The notes under the pieces: generated by a model
The model's database searches: none
Seen by the model: the letters and a program-made list of their open reading frames with translations, nothing else
What the model was told of the DNA's origin: nothing
From: Chryseobacterium sp. UBA6632
GTDB taxonomy: Bacteria; Bacteroidota; Bacteroidia; Flavobacteriales; Weeksellaceae
Length of the DNA stretch: 10,133 bases
Reading direction: 5' to 3'
Assembly (NCBI GenBank): GCA_002455915.1
Contig: DKLU01000313.1
Coordinates: 1 to 10,133 of the forward strand
Part shown: positions 1 through 7,397 of the stretch, piece after piece
Layout of the letters: each line of letters starts with the position of its first letter
Numbering within the stretch: the stretch's first letter is position 1
Position numbers and translations under genes: made by a program

Positions 1-1045
1 AAAAGATATTCCGAATCCTGAATTCAATGAAATTTATATCAGTCCGAGAGTTCGTTTTAATAATGCATACGATAAATTTCTTTTTGGTTTGAATTTTAAA
101 AATCAATCGTTATTTGATCAGAAGTTCTTGTACTCATTCACGCCAATGTACAGTTCAGGAACGGGGAAACTGACAGGTTCGGGAGCTGTCTCCTACTCTA
201 TTTTACCAGCTGAAAGCATTATCAGAAGTTTGACTTTTGGAGTTTCGGGATCGTATTTTCATTATGATTATGATCTTGCTTACCGAAAAGCTTCGTTTTT
301 TACGGCTTTAAATTTTAGAAAAAATCCAAGAAGTACGGTAAGTCGCGGAATTGCTTTTTCATACAATTATTTGGAAAGAGATTTGAATCAACTGATGATT
401 GCCAGAAAAGATTATGATAAGTACAATCTTTGGAGTTTAGGTTATGGATATACTGATAATCAGATGATCCACGAAAAAAGCTTAAGCATAAGCACTCAGG
501 GAATGGAAGATTTCAACAAAATTACAGCTGAAGGATTCTATCGATGGGAATTTGCTCCAAAGCAAAAGCTGAGTCTAAGGTTATTTGCCGGATATTTTGC
601 CAGAAATGAAACCCGAAATAACACTTTCAATTACGGAATTTCCAGAGTTTCGGATTATTCTTTTTCTTATAATTTGCTTGGACAAAGTGCAACGGGAGGA
701 ATTTTATCTCAACAATATATTTTGGCAGATGGAGGGTTTAAATCTTTTATTCCGGGAAGTGTTAATCACTGGATCACTTCGTTTAATGTAGATTCAAGCA
801 TTTGGAAAATTTTCCATGTGTATGCCGATGCCGGAATGTATAAAAATAAAAATCAGCCAACAAAATTCATTTGGGACAGCGGTATAAAAGTACGTGTAAT
901 CCCTGATTTTCTTGAAGTATACTTCCCAATTCAGTCTTCGTTAGGTTTTGAACCCGCATTTAAAGATTACGGAAGACGTATTCGATATACACTGATACTG
1001 AATTTAGGTTCTATCATTAATGCGGCGAGAAGGGGTTGGTATTAA
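1..1045 (+). CDS. C-terminal outer-membrane beta-barrel part of a large protein, probably an M1-like metallopeptidase (5' truncated)
   Basis: The reading frame is open from base 2 to the TAA at 1043-1045, so the gene starts outside the window; a TTG at 89-91 is internal and not a convincing start. The visible 347 residues are rich in alternating aromatic/polar strands with short turns, as in outer-membrane barrels, and end in Arg-Arg-Gly-Trp-Tyr, an aromatic end typical of barrel proteins. From memory of the family, large Bacteroidota M1-like (gluzincin) metallopeptidases carry a C-terminal barrel with a similar ending, including a stretch like FLEVYFPIQSSLGFEP seen here at about residues 303-318. 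The catalytic HEXXH part, if present, lies outside the window, so the peptidase call is an inference; the barrel call is firmer. The gene converges on the minus-strand gene at 1132. An unrelated outer-membrane barrel protein is the main alternative. Confidence 0.6.
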   Translation, partial: KDIPNPEFNEIYISPRVRFNNAYDKFLFGLNFKNQSLFDQKFLYSFTPMYSSGTGKLTGSGAVSYSILPAESIIRSLTFGVSGSYFHYDYDLAYRKASFFTALNFRKNPRSTVSRGIAFSYNYLERDLNQLMIARKDYDKYNLWSLGYGYTDNQMIHEKSLSISTQGMEDFNKITAEGFYRWEFAPKQKLSLRLFAGYFARNETRNNTFNYGISRVSDYSFSYNLLGQSATGGILSQQYILADGGFKSFIPGSVNHWITSFNVDSSIWKIFHVYADAGMYKNKNQPTKFIWDSGIKVRVIPDFLEVYFPIQSSLGFEPAFKDYGRRIRYTLILNLGSIINAARRGWY

Positions 1046-1073
1046 TTAGTTCTAAAAAATTTCTTTTGACAAT

Positions 1074-1105
1074 AAAAAAACAGCTTCTCTAAAAGAAAAG
1101 CTGTT
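1074..1105 (-). terminator. Rho-independent terminator of the lamin-tail T9SS gene
   Basis: The arms at 1079-1090 and 1094-1105 form a 12-bp stem with a 3-base loop. A run of seven A at 1074-1080 gives a U-tract on the minus-strand transcript; its last two bases also belong to the stem. The one non-Watson-Crick position is a G-U wobble in minus-strand RNA but a C-A mismatch in plus-strand RNA, so the hairpin is best adapted to the minus-strand gene ending at 1132. It may also stop the convergent plus-strand gene, though the U-tract on that side is poor. Confidence 0.8.
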
Positions 1106-1131
1106 CAAATATTTTAAAATTCTAATTAAAA

Positions 1132-1986
1132 TTAGTCTTTCAAGATTTTCTGAGAAACTGGTTGATTGTTTACAGTACCTGTAACAATATAGTTTCCTTT
1201 TGCTAGATCAGCAACATTTACAGAAGCTCCTGCTTTTACAGATGCAGACTTTACAATTTGTCCGAACATATTGTAAATTTTAACATCTTTTACATCAGAT
1301 CCGAAAGTGATTTCGCTTGTTTTAACGAAAGTATTTTTTACGAAGTTTGAAGCTCTTGATAAGTTTACATCAGATACAGCTAATGCACCCATGGTAGAGT
1401 TTTGTGGGGTTGGAGCACCTTCTACAAAATCAACAGAATTATTATTTGTATCACCAGAAATTCTAGCAATAGATGTTGTATTGGAAGGAGCGGGAGCCGG
1501 AGCACCTTCAGAAAGATTTCCCGTACCATAACCTACAAAATCTAACACATGACTATCTGTTGGGGATACTACCTGTGTAACAGAATTTGCTAATGCAACT
1601 TTCCCGTTATTTGCTTGTAAGTTGAATGCATTATTATAAACCGTTCCGTTACTAAAAGAAGTATTATTTGTTGGAGCAAAATCTGGTGTAGGCAATGCCG
1701 AACCTGTTGCACCTCCAGCCTCTTGTATTAAATAGGTTTGCCCAGGTGCTAATGTAAATGTAGGAAGAGTCTGGTAAGAATTAAACGTACCAGTCGCAGA
1801 TGCATACTGAATAGTTGCATTAGTTAAGGTTATAGAAGTATTGCCAATATTTTTAAGTTCTATAAAATCATTTGTATATGGGGCACCTGAGTTCCCGCCT
1901 CCTCCATAGATTTCATTGATTACAATCTGTGCATTCATAAATGCTGTTGCGGAAATTAATCCTAAAACAGTAAAAATCTTTTTCAT
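1132..1986 (-). CDS. Secreted lamin-tail-domain protein with T9SS type A sorting domain
   Basis: The 284-residue protein starts with a signal peptide (Lys2-Lys3, hydrophobic core, likely cleavage after Ala19 before Gln20), so it is exported by Sec. Residues about 21-196 look like a lamin tail domain (LTD): it opens with IVINEIYGGGG, continues with a DFIELKN strand, an Ala-Pro-Gly-Gln turn before TYLIQ, and LDFVGYG, and closes with an Asp-Phe...Thr-Pro-Gln-Asn motif. Residues about 212-284 are a type A T9SS C-terminal domain, with VKIYNMFGQIVK, a GNYIV strand and a final Lys-Ile-Leu-Lys-Asp. It is therefore probably moved across the outer membrane by T9SS and released or anchored at the surface. 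Bacterial LTDs are often found on secreted nucleases and adhesins, but there is no nuclease domain here, so the role is unknown. The ATG at 1984-1986 is chosen because it gives a complete signal peptide. A related sorting domain is on the next gene upstream. Confidence 0.9.
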   Translation of the reverse strand: MKKIFTVLGLISATAFMNAQIVINEIYGGGGNSGAPYTNDFIELKNIGNTSITLTNATIQYASATGTFNSYQTLPTFTLAPGQTYLIQEAGGATGSALPTPDFAPTNNTSFSNGTVYNNAFNLQANNGKVALANSVTQVVSPTDSHVLDFVGYGTGNLSEGAPAPAPSNTTSIARISGDTNNNSVDFVEGAPTPQNSTMGALAVSDVNLSRASNFVKNTFVKTSEITFGSDVKDVKIYNMFGQIVKSASVKAGASVNVADLAKGNYIVTGTVNNQPVSQKILKD

Positions 1987-1996
1987 AAGTAAAGTT

Positions 1997-2023
1997 TTAA
2001 ATTATTGATGTAAAAATAAGCAA
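1997..2023 (-). promoter_or_regulatory. Possible promoter of the lamin-tail gene overlapping the upstream terminator
   Basis: On the minus strand a TTG (2021-2023) is followed after 16 bases by TAATTTAA (1997-2004), a partial match to the Bacteroidota TTG / TAnnTTTG pattern. The TTG comes from the end of the upstream gene's terminator U-tract. Transcription would begin only about 4-6 bases before the ATG. The match is weak and the spacing is at or below the short end of the usual range. Confidence 0.3.
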
Positions 2024-2052
2024 AAAGCACCACTTATTTAAAGTGATGCTTT
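2022..2052 (-). terminator. Rho-independent terminator of the jelly-roll T9SS gene
   Basis: The arms at 2024-2035 and 2041-2052 make a 12-bp stem with a 5-base loop, and A2022-A2026 gives a U-tract on the minus strand that overlaps the base of the stem. The single imperfect pair is a G-U wobble in minus-strand RNA but a C-A mismatch in plus-strand RNA, so it belongs to the gene ending at 2074. It lies between the two tandem cargo genes and suggests they are transcribed separately. Confidence 0.75.
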
Positions 2053-2073
2053 ATATTTAACAATAACTTAAAG

Positions 2074-2865
2074 TTATTTCTTGATAATTTTCTCTGAAAC
2101 TAACTGTCCGTTTACAGTTCCAGCTACGATGTAAGTTCCTTCTTTCAAATCAGAAACATTTAGAGATTGATTTTCTGAAACGGAAGCTGTTTTTACAACT
2201 TGTCCAGCTATATTATAAACTTTCACTTCAGATTTAGCACCAAAAGTAATATCATTATTTACCACTGTATTCTTAACAAATAAATTTTTACTTGCTTTAA
2301 TTTCATTTGTTGCAAGAGAAGCAGAGGTACCAACTACTTTTACATCATCAATTCTATAATTTCCATTATTACTTGTTACAGAAGACCATCTAAGGCTTAA
2401 AGTAGAAGTATTTTCTGTTTGAGCAGGCAATTGAATAGCTACACCACCATTTACTAAAGCCCACGTATTACCGTTTTTAGTATATGTGTAAGTTACATCA
2501 TTCCATGTAGAACCGTCAGTACTCCATTGGAAAACAATATTCTGAGCAAAGGCATTAGTTCCTCTTCCTCCCCAAATAATATTTATATTACTATAGCCAA
2601 CTGTTGATAAATTAGAGTAGGTTAATGTATGTGTAACCCCATTTGATCCTGATCCTGCAAATACTGCATTTGCTCCACCTGAAGATCCAGCATATCCAGT
2701 TGAAGCAGAAGCTGTACTTCCATTCCATCCATTACTTGTACTTGTACTTGCCCAACCCGTCGGCAAAGTTGAAGTAGTTCCAAAATTTTCTGATAAAAGA
2801 GTAGTTTGTGCAAATGATGTTGCTGCAATCATTACCGTAGCAACTAACGAATAAAGTTTTTTCAT
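2074..2865 (-). CDS. Secreted jelly-roll-like protein with T9SS type A sorting domain
   Basis: This 263-residue protein has a clear signal peptide (MKKLYSLVATVMIAATSFA, likely cleaved before Gln20). Residues about 22-179 are rich in Ser, Thr, Gly and Asn. They start with LLSENFGTTSTLPTGW, continue with WSTDGSTWNDV and end with YRIDDVKVVG, a pattern typical of the jelly-roll or 'cleaved adhesin'-like domains of Bacteroidota surface proteins. Residues about 193-263 are a type A T9SS sorting domain, with VKVYNIAGQVVKTASV, GTYIVAG and a basic Lys-Ile-Ile-Lys-Lys end. The likely location is outside the cell or on its surface. The role may be binding or adhesion, but no catalytic residues are recognisable and no ligand can be named. 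It has its own terminator downstream and a candidate promoter in the divergent gap before the barrel gene at 3016. Confidence 0.88.
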   Translation of the reverse strand: MKKLYSLVATVMIAATSFAQTTLLSENFGTTSTLPTGWASTSTSNGWNGSTASASTGYAGSSGGANAVFAGSGSNGVTHTLTYSNLSTVGYSNINIIWGGRGTNAFAQNIVFQWSTDGSTWNDVTYTYTKNGNTWALVNGGVAIQLPAQTENTSTLSLRWSSVTSNNGNYRIDDVKVVGTSASLATNEIKASKNLFVKNTVVNNDITFGAKSEVKVYNIAGQVVKTASVSENQSLNVSDLKEGTYIVAGTVNGQLVSEKIIKK

Positions 2866-2899
2866 GATTAAAAAATTTAATTATTAATAATTTAGGTCG

Positions 2900-2926
2900 C
2901 TAAAATACAAGTATTTTTATTTTCAA
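2900..2926 (-). promoter_or_regulatory. Candidate promoter of the jelly-roll T9SS gene
   Basis: On the minus strand a TTG (2924-2926) is followed after 16 bases by TATTTTAG (2900-2907), one base off the Bacteroidota -7 consensus TAnnTTTG. This predicts a leader of roughly 30 bases before the ATG at 2865. It lies in the 150-base divergent gap shared with the gene at 3016, for which I could not see a convincing promoter. Confidence 0.4.
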
Positions 2927-3015
2927 CGCAATAAATTATGTAAATTTTTGTTAATAATGCTAAAACCTCAATTATAAACAATTTTTAGTTATTTTTACCA
3001 ATTATTTTCCAAGAC

Positions 3016-6000
3016 TTGCGGAATTTTATTCTATTATTCGTGATATTTTTCATGAGCATTACATTTATTAATGCTCAGGTATTTACGTGGAAAAATCCTA
3101 ATCTTCCGGAAGATTCAATAAAAAAAGATAGTATTCTGGCAGCTAGACTTGAACAGGATATTTTTGCAAAAGATACCCTAGACTTTGTTAAAACCAGCAA
3201 CCGAATTATTGTAGACGAAGCTGTTTTAGCTAAAAATGACAAAAAACGTTTCTTAGGCGAACTCAATTCTAAAGGTTCTATTATTCGAGGGATTACTTTT
3301 GGTAATAATCAGGGTCAATCGGTACAAAGTTCCATGGATTTACAGATTTCTGGTCGACTTTCGAAAGATGTAACGATTTTAGCTAGTATTTCAGATCATA
3401 ATCTTCCGATTCAGGCGGATGGTTACACACAAACGCTTGAAGAATTCGACAAAATTTATATGCAGCTTAATATTAAGGATAAATCGATCCTTAGAGCAGG
3501 ACATTTAGATTTGGTGGAAGCTAAAAATTATTTCGCGAAGTTTCAGAGACGAAGTATGGGGCTTGAGTTTCAGACAGAATTTGGTAAAGAAAATAAAACT
3601 TTTGTAGATGTATCGATGGGTGTTGCGCGAAGTGAATTCCACCGAGTTCGTTTTCAAGGGGTTGAAGGAAATCAAGGGCCTTATCGTTTGACGGGAAAAA
3701 ATGGCGAACAGTTCATTACTTTAATTTCAGGTTCTGAACAGGTTTTTATTGATGGTATTTTAATGAAACGTGGCGAAAACCAGGATTACGTCATCAATTA
3801 TAATACAGGGGAGGTAACTTTTACCAGTTTCCGACCTATTTTCCAACAAAACTTTATTACAATTTCATATAACTATACCAACAGAAATTATTCAAGATAT
3901 TTATTCACCGGAAAAGTTGAGCACAAAAGAGAGAAATTCAAAGTTGGATTGAACTGGTTTATGGAAAATGATAATAAAAATGCTCCATTAGCTTTAAATC
4001 TTTCCAAAGAAGACGAACAAATTCTTGCCGATGCGGGAAATAATCCTGATCTTATGTACGCTCCTTCAGGGGTGGCTACTCCTTATGATGTAAACAAAAT
4101 TTTGTATCGTTTAGTACAAGGTGGAAATGGCAATTATTACGAATTCTCTACCGATGCCAACGAAACGCTTTATCAAGTTTCTTACACTTATTTCGGAGCC
4201 AATTTAGGAGATTATAAAACCTCACAAACGACCAACAACGGACGAGTTTTCGAATATGTTGGTCCCAATCAGGGAGATTACAGAGCGGTGAGAAAACTGC
4301 CTTCTCCACAAAAAGCGCAAGTATATTCTGTAAATACGGAAGTCGCTTTGAAAGAAGGTAAAATTGGGGCAGATTTCTCGTTAAGTAATTATGATCTCAA
4401 TTTATTTTCATCTAAAGATTCAGATCAGAATTTAGGATATGCCGGACGTATTTTCGGAAATAAAACATTCACAAAAAACAATTGGAAAGGAACTCCGAGT
4501 TTCGAATATCAATATATAGATAAGCAATTCCATATTTTAGATCGTATTAATGATGTGGAGTTCTCGAGAGATTTCAACTTGGCTCAGGAATTCAGCGGAA
4601 GAACACAGAACAGATTTATCTTCAGCTTTTTAAATAAATGGAATAATAAATCAACCTTAAATTACAGAATCAATTATCTGGATGAAAAAGATTCTTACAA
4701 AGGGATTAAAAATGATTTGGATTTTGGATGGATTAAAGGTAAATTTTTCACCAAAGGAAATCTATCCTATCTTGGAACCAACGCCACTCTTCAGGACACC
4801 AAGTTCATCAGAGGGGGCGCTTCAACGGAATACACCGGTAAAAAAGGAAGCTGGGCATTAGGTGGAAGTATGGAGCATAACGAGAAAACCTACAACGATA
4901 CGCAATTGATGGATGTTACGAGTTTCAGTTGGAAAGAACTTTTCGTTCAGAAAAAAATCGGAGACAGTACCAGAACGAAGTTATTGGCTAAAGTTTATAT
5001 GCGTGATAACGACTCTGTGCGTGATAACAGACTTCAGAATATGAATAATATTTTGGGGATTATGGCGGAAAGTCAGTTGATAAAAAGTGAAAAAACTACG
5101 TTGAATGTATTGCTTCATTATAGAAAATTTTTCTATCAGAATCAGGATGTTGATGCATCAAGAAATAATGATTTCGTGGTTGGAAACATTCTTTACAACC
5201 AACAATTGTTCAGAAACGGGATGCGTTTGCAGGCTTTCTATGAATTAGGAAACGGGCAGGAAGCACAAAGAGAGTTTCAATATATAAAAGTTACGGACGG
5301 ACAGGGAGTTTATAAATGGACCGATTACAACGGCGACGGCGTTCAGCAGCTTGATGAATTTGAAATTGCAGAATATTCAGATTTGGCACAATACATAAGG
5401 GTTTACACCAATTCTGTACGATATATTCCTTCCAATAAAAATAAATTACAGTTGGCTTTATTTGTGAATCCTTCCGTAGTTTTTAATTCTGAAAATGCCT
5501 TTTTAAAGCGTTGGAATTTCAATGTTTCTCTAAATTCGCAAAACTCTTTTTATAAAAAAGATAAAGTTTTAGTATTAAATCCGTTTGAAAAAAGTGATGA
5601 TCAGATTCTGAAAAATCAGAATATTTTGGCCTCAGTTCAGTTCAGTCCGACAGAAAAATCGGGTTGGAATGGTAACTATCGTTTTATTGCGAATGATAAT
5701 GTCATCAATGCCAATTTTAGTAATGAAGAGCGTGAGCAAACTTCTCATTTTGTGAATGTTGGATATTGGTTTAATAAAGAATTCAGGATCGACTGGGAAA
5801 ATTCTGTGCATGATATTCAAAATTCATCACAACTATTTGCAACAAGAGATTATCATTTAAATAATTTTGAAACAAAACCAAAAGCCACTTACAAATTTAC
5901 AGATGCTATTCAGGCTGAACTTTCTTCCGCTTTCAGACAAAAACAGAGAATGGATGGAGAAGAATTATTGAAAGCTTTTGATATTACCGGAACTATTCAG

Positions 6001-6249
6001 TGGGAACGCAAGAAGACTTCCATCAGAGGGAATTTCTCATTCATAAACAACAATTTCAACGGAAACAATTTCAGTATCGTCGGAAACCAAATGCTTGACG
6101 GATTGAAACCTGGAAAAAACCAGGTCTGGAGTGTTTTCATTCAACAGGCGCTGAATTCTTTCTTACAATTGAATTTAAATTATGAAGGAAGAAATTCCGG
6201 TGAAAGAACGATTCACATTGGAAGTATGCAGGTAAAAGCGAGTTTTTAA
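3016..6249 (+). CDS. Large outer-membrane beta-barrel protein of unknown function, SprA-like N-terminal motifs
   Basis: The 1077-residue protein starts at a TTG. Starting there gives a good signal peptide (Arg2, hydrophobic core, Ala20 before Gln21); the first in-frame ATG, codon 13, would destroy it, and an in-frame TAG lies at 2986-2988. Residues 87-151 hold GSIIRGITFGNNQG, ISDHNLPIQADGYTQ and LEEFDKIYMQL, motifs I associate with large Bacteroidota envelope proteins such as the T9SS translocon SprA, though this protein is far shorter than SprA (well over 2000 residues). Residues 219-300 hold a GPYRLTG...GSEQVFIDG...DYVINYNTGEVTF block. The rest, about 280-1077, is strand-rich and ends in Phe, as expected of an outer-membrane barrel. 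Residues 770-781 form an EF-hand-like loop (D770, N772, D774, G775, E781). It is divergent from two T9SS cargo genes. Function, including any link to T9SS, is not established. Confidence 0.8.
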   Translation: MRNFILLFVIFFMSITFINAQVFTWKNPNLPEDSIKKDSILAARLEQDIFAKDTLDFVKTSNRIIVDEAVLAKNDKKRFLGELNSKGSIIRGITFGNNQGQSVQSSMDLQISGRLSKDVTILASISDHNLPIQADGYTQTLEEFDKIYMQLNIKDKSILRAGHLDLVEAKNYFAKFQRRSMGLEFQTEFGKENKTFVDVSMGVARSEFHRVRFQGVEGNQGPYRLTGKNGEQFITLISGSEQVFIDGILMKRGENQDYVINYNTGEVTFTSFRPIFQQNFITISYNYTNRNYSRYLFTGKVEHKREKFKVGLNWFMENDNKNAPLALNLSKEDEQILADAGNNPDLMYAPSGVATPYDVNKILYRLVQGGNGNYYEFSTDANETLYQVSYTYFGANLGDYKTSQTTNNGRVFEYVGPNQGDYRAVRKLPSPQKAQVYSVNTEVALKEGKIGADFSLSNYDLNLFSSKDSDQNLGYAGRIFGNKTFTKNNWKGTPSFEYQYIDKQFHILDRINDVEFSRDFNLAQEFSGRTQNRFIFSFLNKWNNKSTLNYRINYLDEKDSYKGIKNDLDFGWIKGKFFTKGNLSYLGTNATLQDTKFIRGGASTEYTGKKGSWALGGSMEHNEKTYNDTQLMDVTSFSWKELFVQKKIGDSTRTKLLAKVYMRDNDSVRDNRLQNMNNILGIMAESQLIKSEKTTLNVLLHYRKFFYQNQDVDASRNNDFVVGNILYNQQLFRNGMRLQAFYELGNGQEAQREFQYIKVTDGQGVYKWTDYNGDGVQQLDEFEIAEYSDLAQYIRVYTNSVRYIPSNKNKLQLALFVNPSVVFNSENAFLKRWNFNVSLNSQNSFYKKDKVLVLNPFEKSDDQILKNQNILASVQFSPTEKSGWNGNYRFIANDNVINANFSNEEREQTSHFVNVGYWFNKEFRIDWENSVHDIQNSSQLFATRDYHLNNFETKPKATYKFTDAIQAELSSAFRQKQRMDGEELLKAFDITGTIQWERKKTSIRGNFSFINNNFNGNNFSIVGNQMLDGLKPGKNQVWSVFIQQALNSFLQLNLNYEGRNSGERTIHIGSMQVKASF

Positions 6250-6325
6250 AGCTTAAAAAATTCAGCTTTCACATTATAATTTACAATGATAGATATTATC
6301 ATCATCTCAAAAGTTTAAAATTTTG

Positions 6326-6333
6326 TAATTTTG
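6326..6333 (+). promoter_or_regulatory. Bacteroidota -7 element of dusB, possible leaderless start
   Basis: TAATTTTG matches TAnnTTTG exactly and ends only 4 bases before the dusB ATG at 6338. Transcription normally starts about 5-7 bases past this box, which would put +1 at or next to the ATG. No TTG is present at the expected -33 distance, which lowers confidence. Confidence 0.45.
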
Positions 6334-6337
6334 CAAC

Positions 6338-7336
6338 ATGATAAAAATAGGCAATATAGAACTGCCGGAATTTCCGCTTTTATTGGCTCCGATGGAAGAC
6401 GTGAGCGATCCTCCGTTCAGAAGACTATGCAAGATGCACGGTGCAGACTTGATGTATTCAGAATTTATTTCTTCTGAAGGCTTGATTCGTGATGCAATGA
6501 AAAGCCGAAAAAAACTAGATATTTTTGATTACGAGCGACCTGTCGGTATCCAGATTTTTGGTGGTGATGAGGAAGCGATGGCAATGTCTGCAAGAATTGT
6601 GGAAACGGTAAATCCCGATTTAGTAGATATTAATTTTGGATGCCCCGTAAAAAAAGTTGTTTGCAAAGGAGCCGGAGCCGGAGTTTTGAAAGATATTGAC
6701 CTTATGGTTCGTTTAACAAAAGCCGTGGTAAGTTCCACAAGCCTTCCTGTAACCGTAAAAACTCGTTTAGGCTGGGATTCTCATTCAATCAATATTGATG
6801 AAGTAGCAGAACGTCTTCAGGAAACGGGAATTAAAGCATTGACGATTCATGCAAGAACGCGTGCTCAGATGTATAAAGGAGAAGCCGATTGGGAGCATAT
6901 TTCTAGAATTAAACAAAATCCAAATATCGAAATTCCTATTTTTGGAAATGGTGATATCGATTCTCCTGAAAAAGCTTTAGAATATAAACAAAAATATGCG
7001 TGCGACGGAATCATGATCGGTCGTGCAGCCATTGGATATCCTTGGATTTTTAATGAAATTAAACATTTCTTCAAAACCGGAGAACATTTGCCAGCTCCAA
7101 CCATTGAAGACAGATTATTAGCTGTTCGCCAACATGCAGAATGGAGCGTAGAATGGAAAGGTGAAAGATTAGGACTGGTGGAAATGAGACAACATTACAG
7201 TAATTATTTCCGTGGAGTGCCTCACTTTAAAGAATTCAGAAAAAAATTCCTTGAAGTTTTCACGTTAGAAGAAATGAACGCGTTGATTATAGAAACACAA
7301 CAGTTTTACACTGAATATCTTGAACAACAAGTATAA
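6338..7336 (+). CDS. dusB: tRNA-dihydrouridine synthase, DusB type
   Basis: This flavoenzyme reduces specific uridines of the tRNA D-loop to dihydrouridine, using FMN and NADPH, in the cytoplasm. The 332-residue length is normal for DusB. Visible motifs are LLLAPMEDVSDPPFRRL (14-30, FMN-binding start of the TIM barrel), GIQIFGG (70-76), DINFGCPVKKVV with catalytic Cys102 (97-108), VKTRLGW with Lys141, TIHARTR with His171, FGNGDI (202-207) and MIGRAAIGYPW (226-236), the last two being phosphate-binding loops. The C-terminal part, about 250-332, is the helical domain that contacts tRNA. All key residues are present and the gene appears intact. The ATG is supported by the -7 box just upstream and by homologous-looking N-terminal spacing to APM. 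It appears to be a single-gene unit ended by the hairpin at 7342. DusB rather than another Dus subtype rests on overall motif style, not on a tree. Confidence 0.95.
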   Translation: MIKIGNIELPEFPLLLAPMEDVSDPPFRRLCKMHGADLMYSEFISSEGLIRDAMKSRKKLDIFDYERPVGIQIFGGDEEAMAMSARIVETVNPDLVDINFGCPVKKVVCKGAGAGVLKDIDLMVRLTKAVVSSTSLPVTVKTRLGWDSHSINIDEVAERLQETGIKALTIHARTRAQMYKGEADWEHISRIKQNPNIEIPIFGNGDIDSPEKALEYKQKYACDGIMIGRAAIGYPWIFNEIKHFFKTGEHLPAPTIEDRLLAVRQHAEWSVEWKGERLGLVEMRQHYSNYFRGVPHFKEFRKKFLEVFTLEEMNALIIETQQFYTEYLEQQV

Positions 7337-7341
7337 AATAA

Positions 7342-7379
7342 AAAACCATCAAAATTGAATTTGATGGTTTTATTTTTTT
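7342..7379. terminator. Bidirectional terminator between convergent dusB and deoC
   Basis: The perfect 12-bp arms (7342-7353 and 7360-7371) enclose a 6-base loop. On the plus strand the hairpin is followed by a T-run (7373-7379). On the minus strand the A-rich stretch before it (about 7335-7345) supplies a U-tract. It sits between the stop codons of two convergent genes, so one hairpin serves both. Confidence 0.9.
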
Positions 7380-7397
7380 ATTGATTTGTTTGATTTT

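Noticed and set aside
1307..1531. Plus-strand open frame of 74 codons inside the lamin-tail gene
   Set aside because: It lies wholly within a well-supported gene on the other strand, has no recognisable domain and no promoter or ribosome site.
6248..6269. Hairpin AAAGCT / AGCTTT at the stop of the barrel gene as a terminator
   Set aside because: The stem is 6 bp with a 10-base loop and has no T-run after it, so it is not a convincing terminator.
6286..6302. Inverted repeat ATGATA / TATCAT upstream of dusB as an operator
   Set aside because: Only 6-bp arms in A/T-rich DNA and no linked regulator; chance is the simpler explanation.
6529..7104. Two minus-strand open frames (6529-6738 and 6865-7104) inside dusB
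   Set aside because: They are antisense shadows of a conserved enzyme gene, with no domain or start signals.
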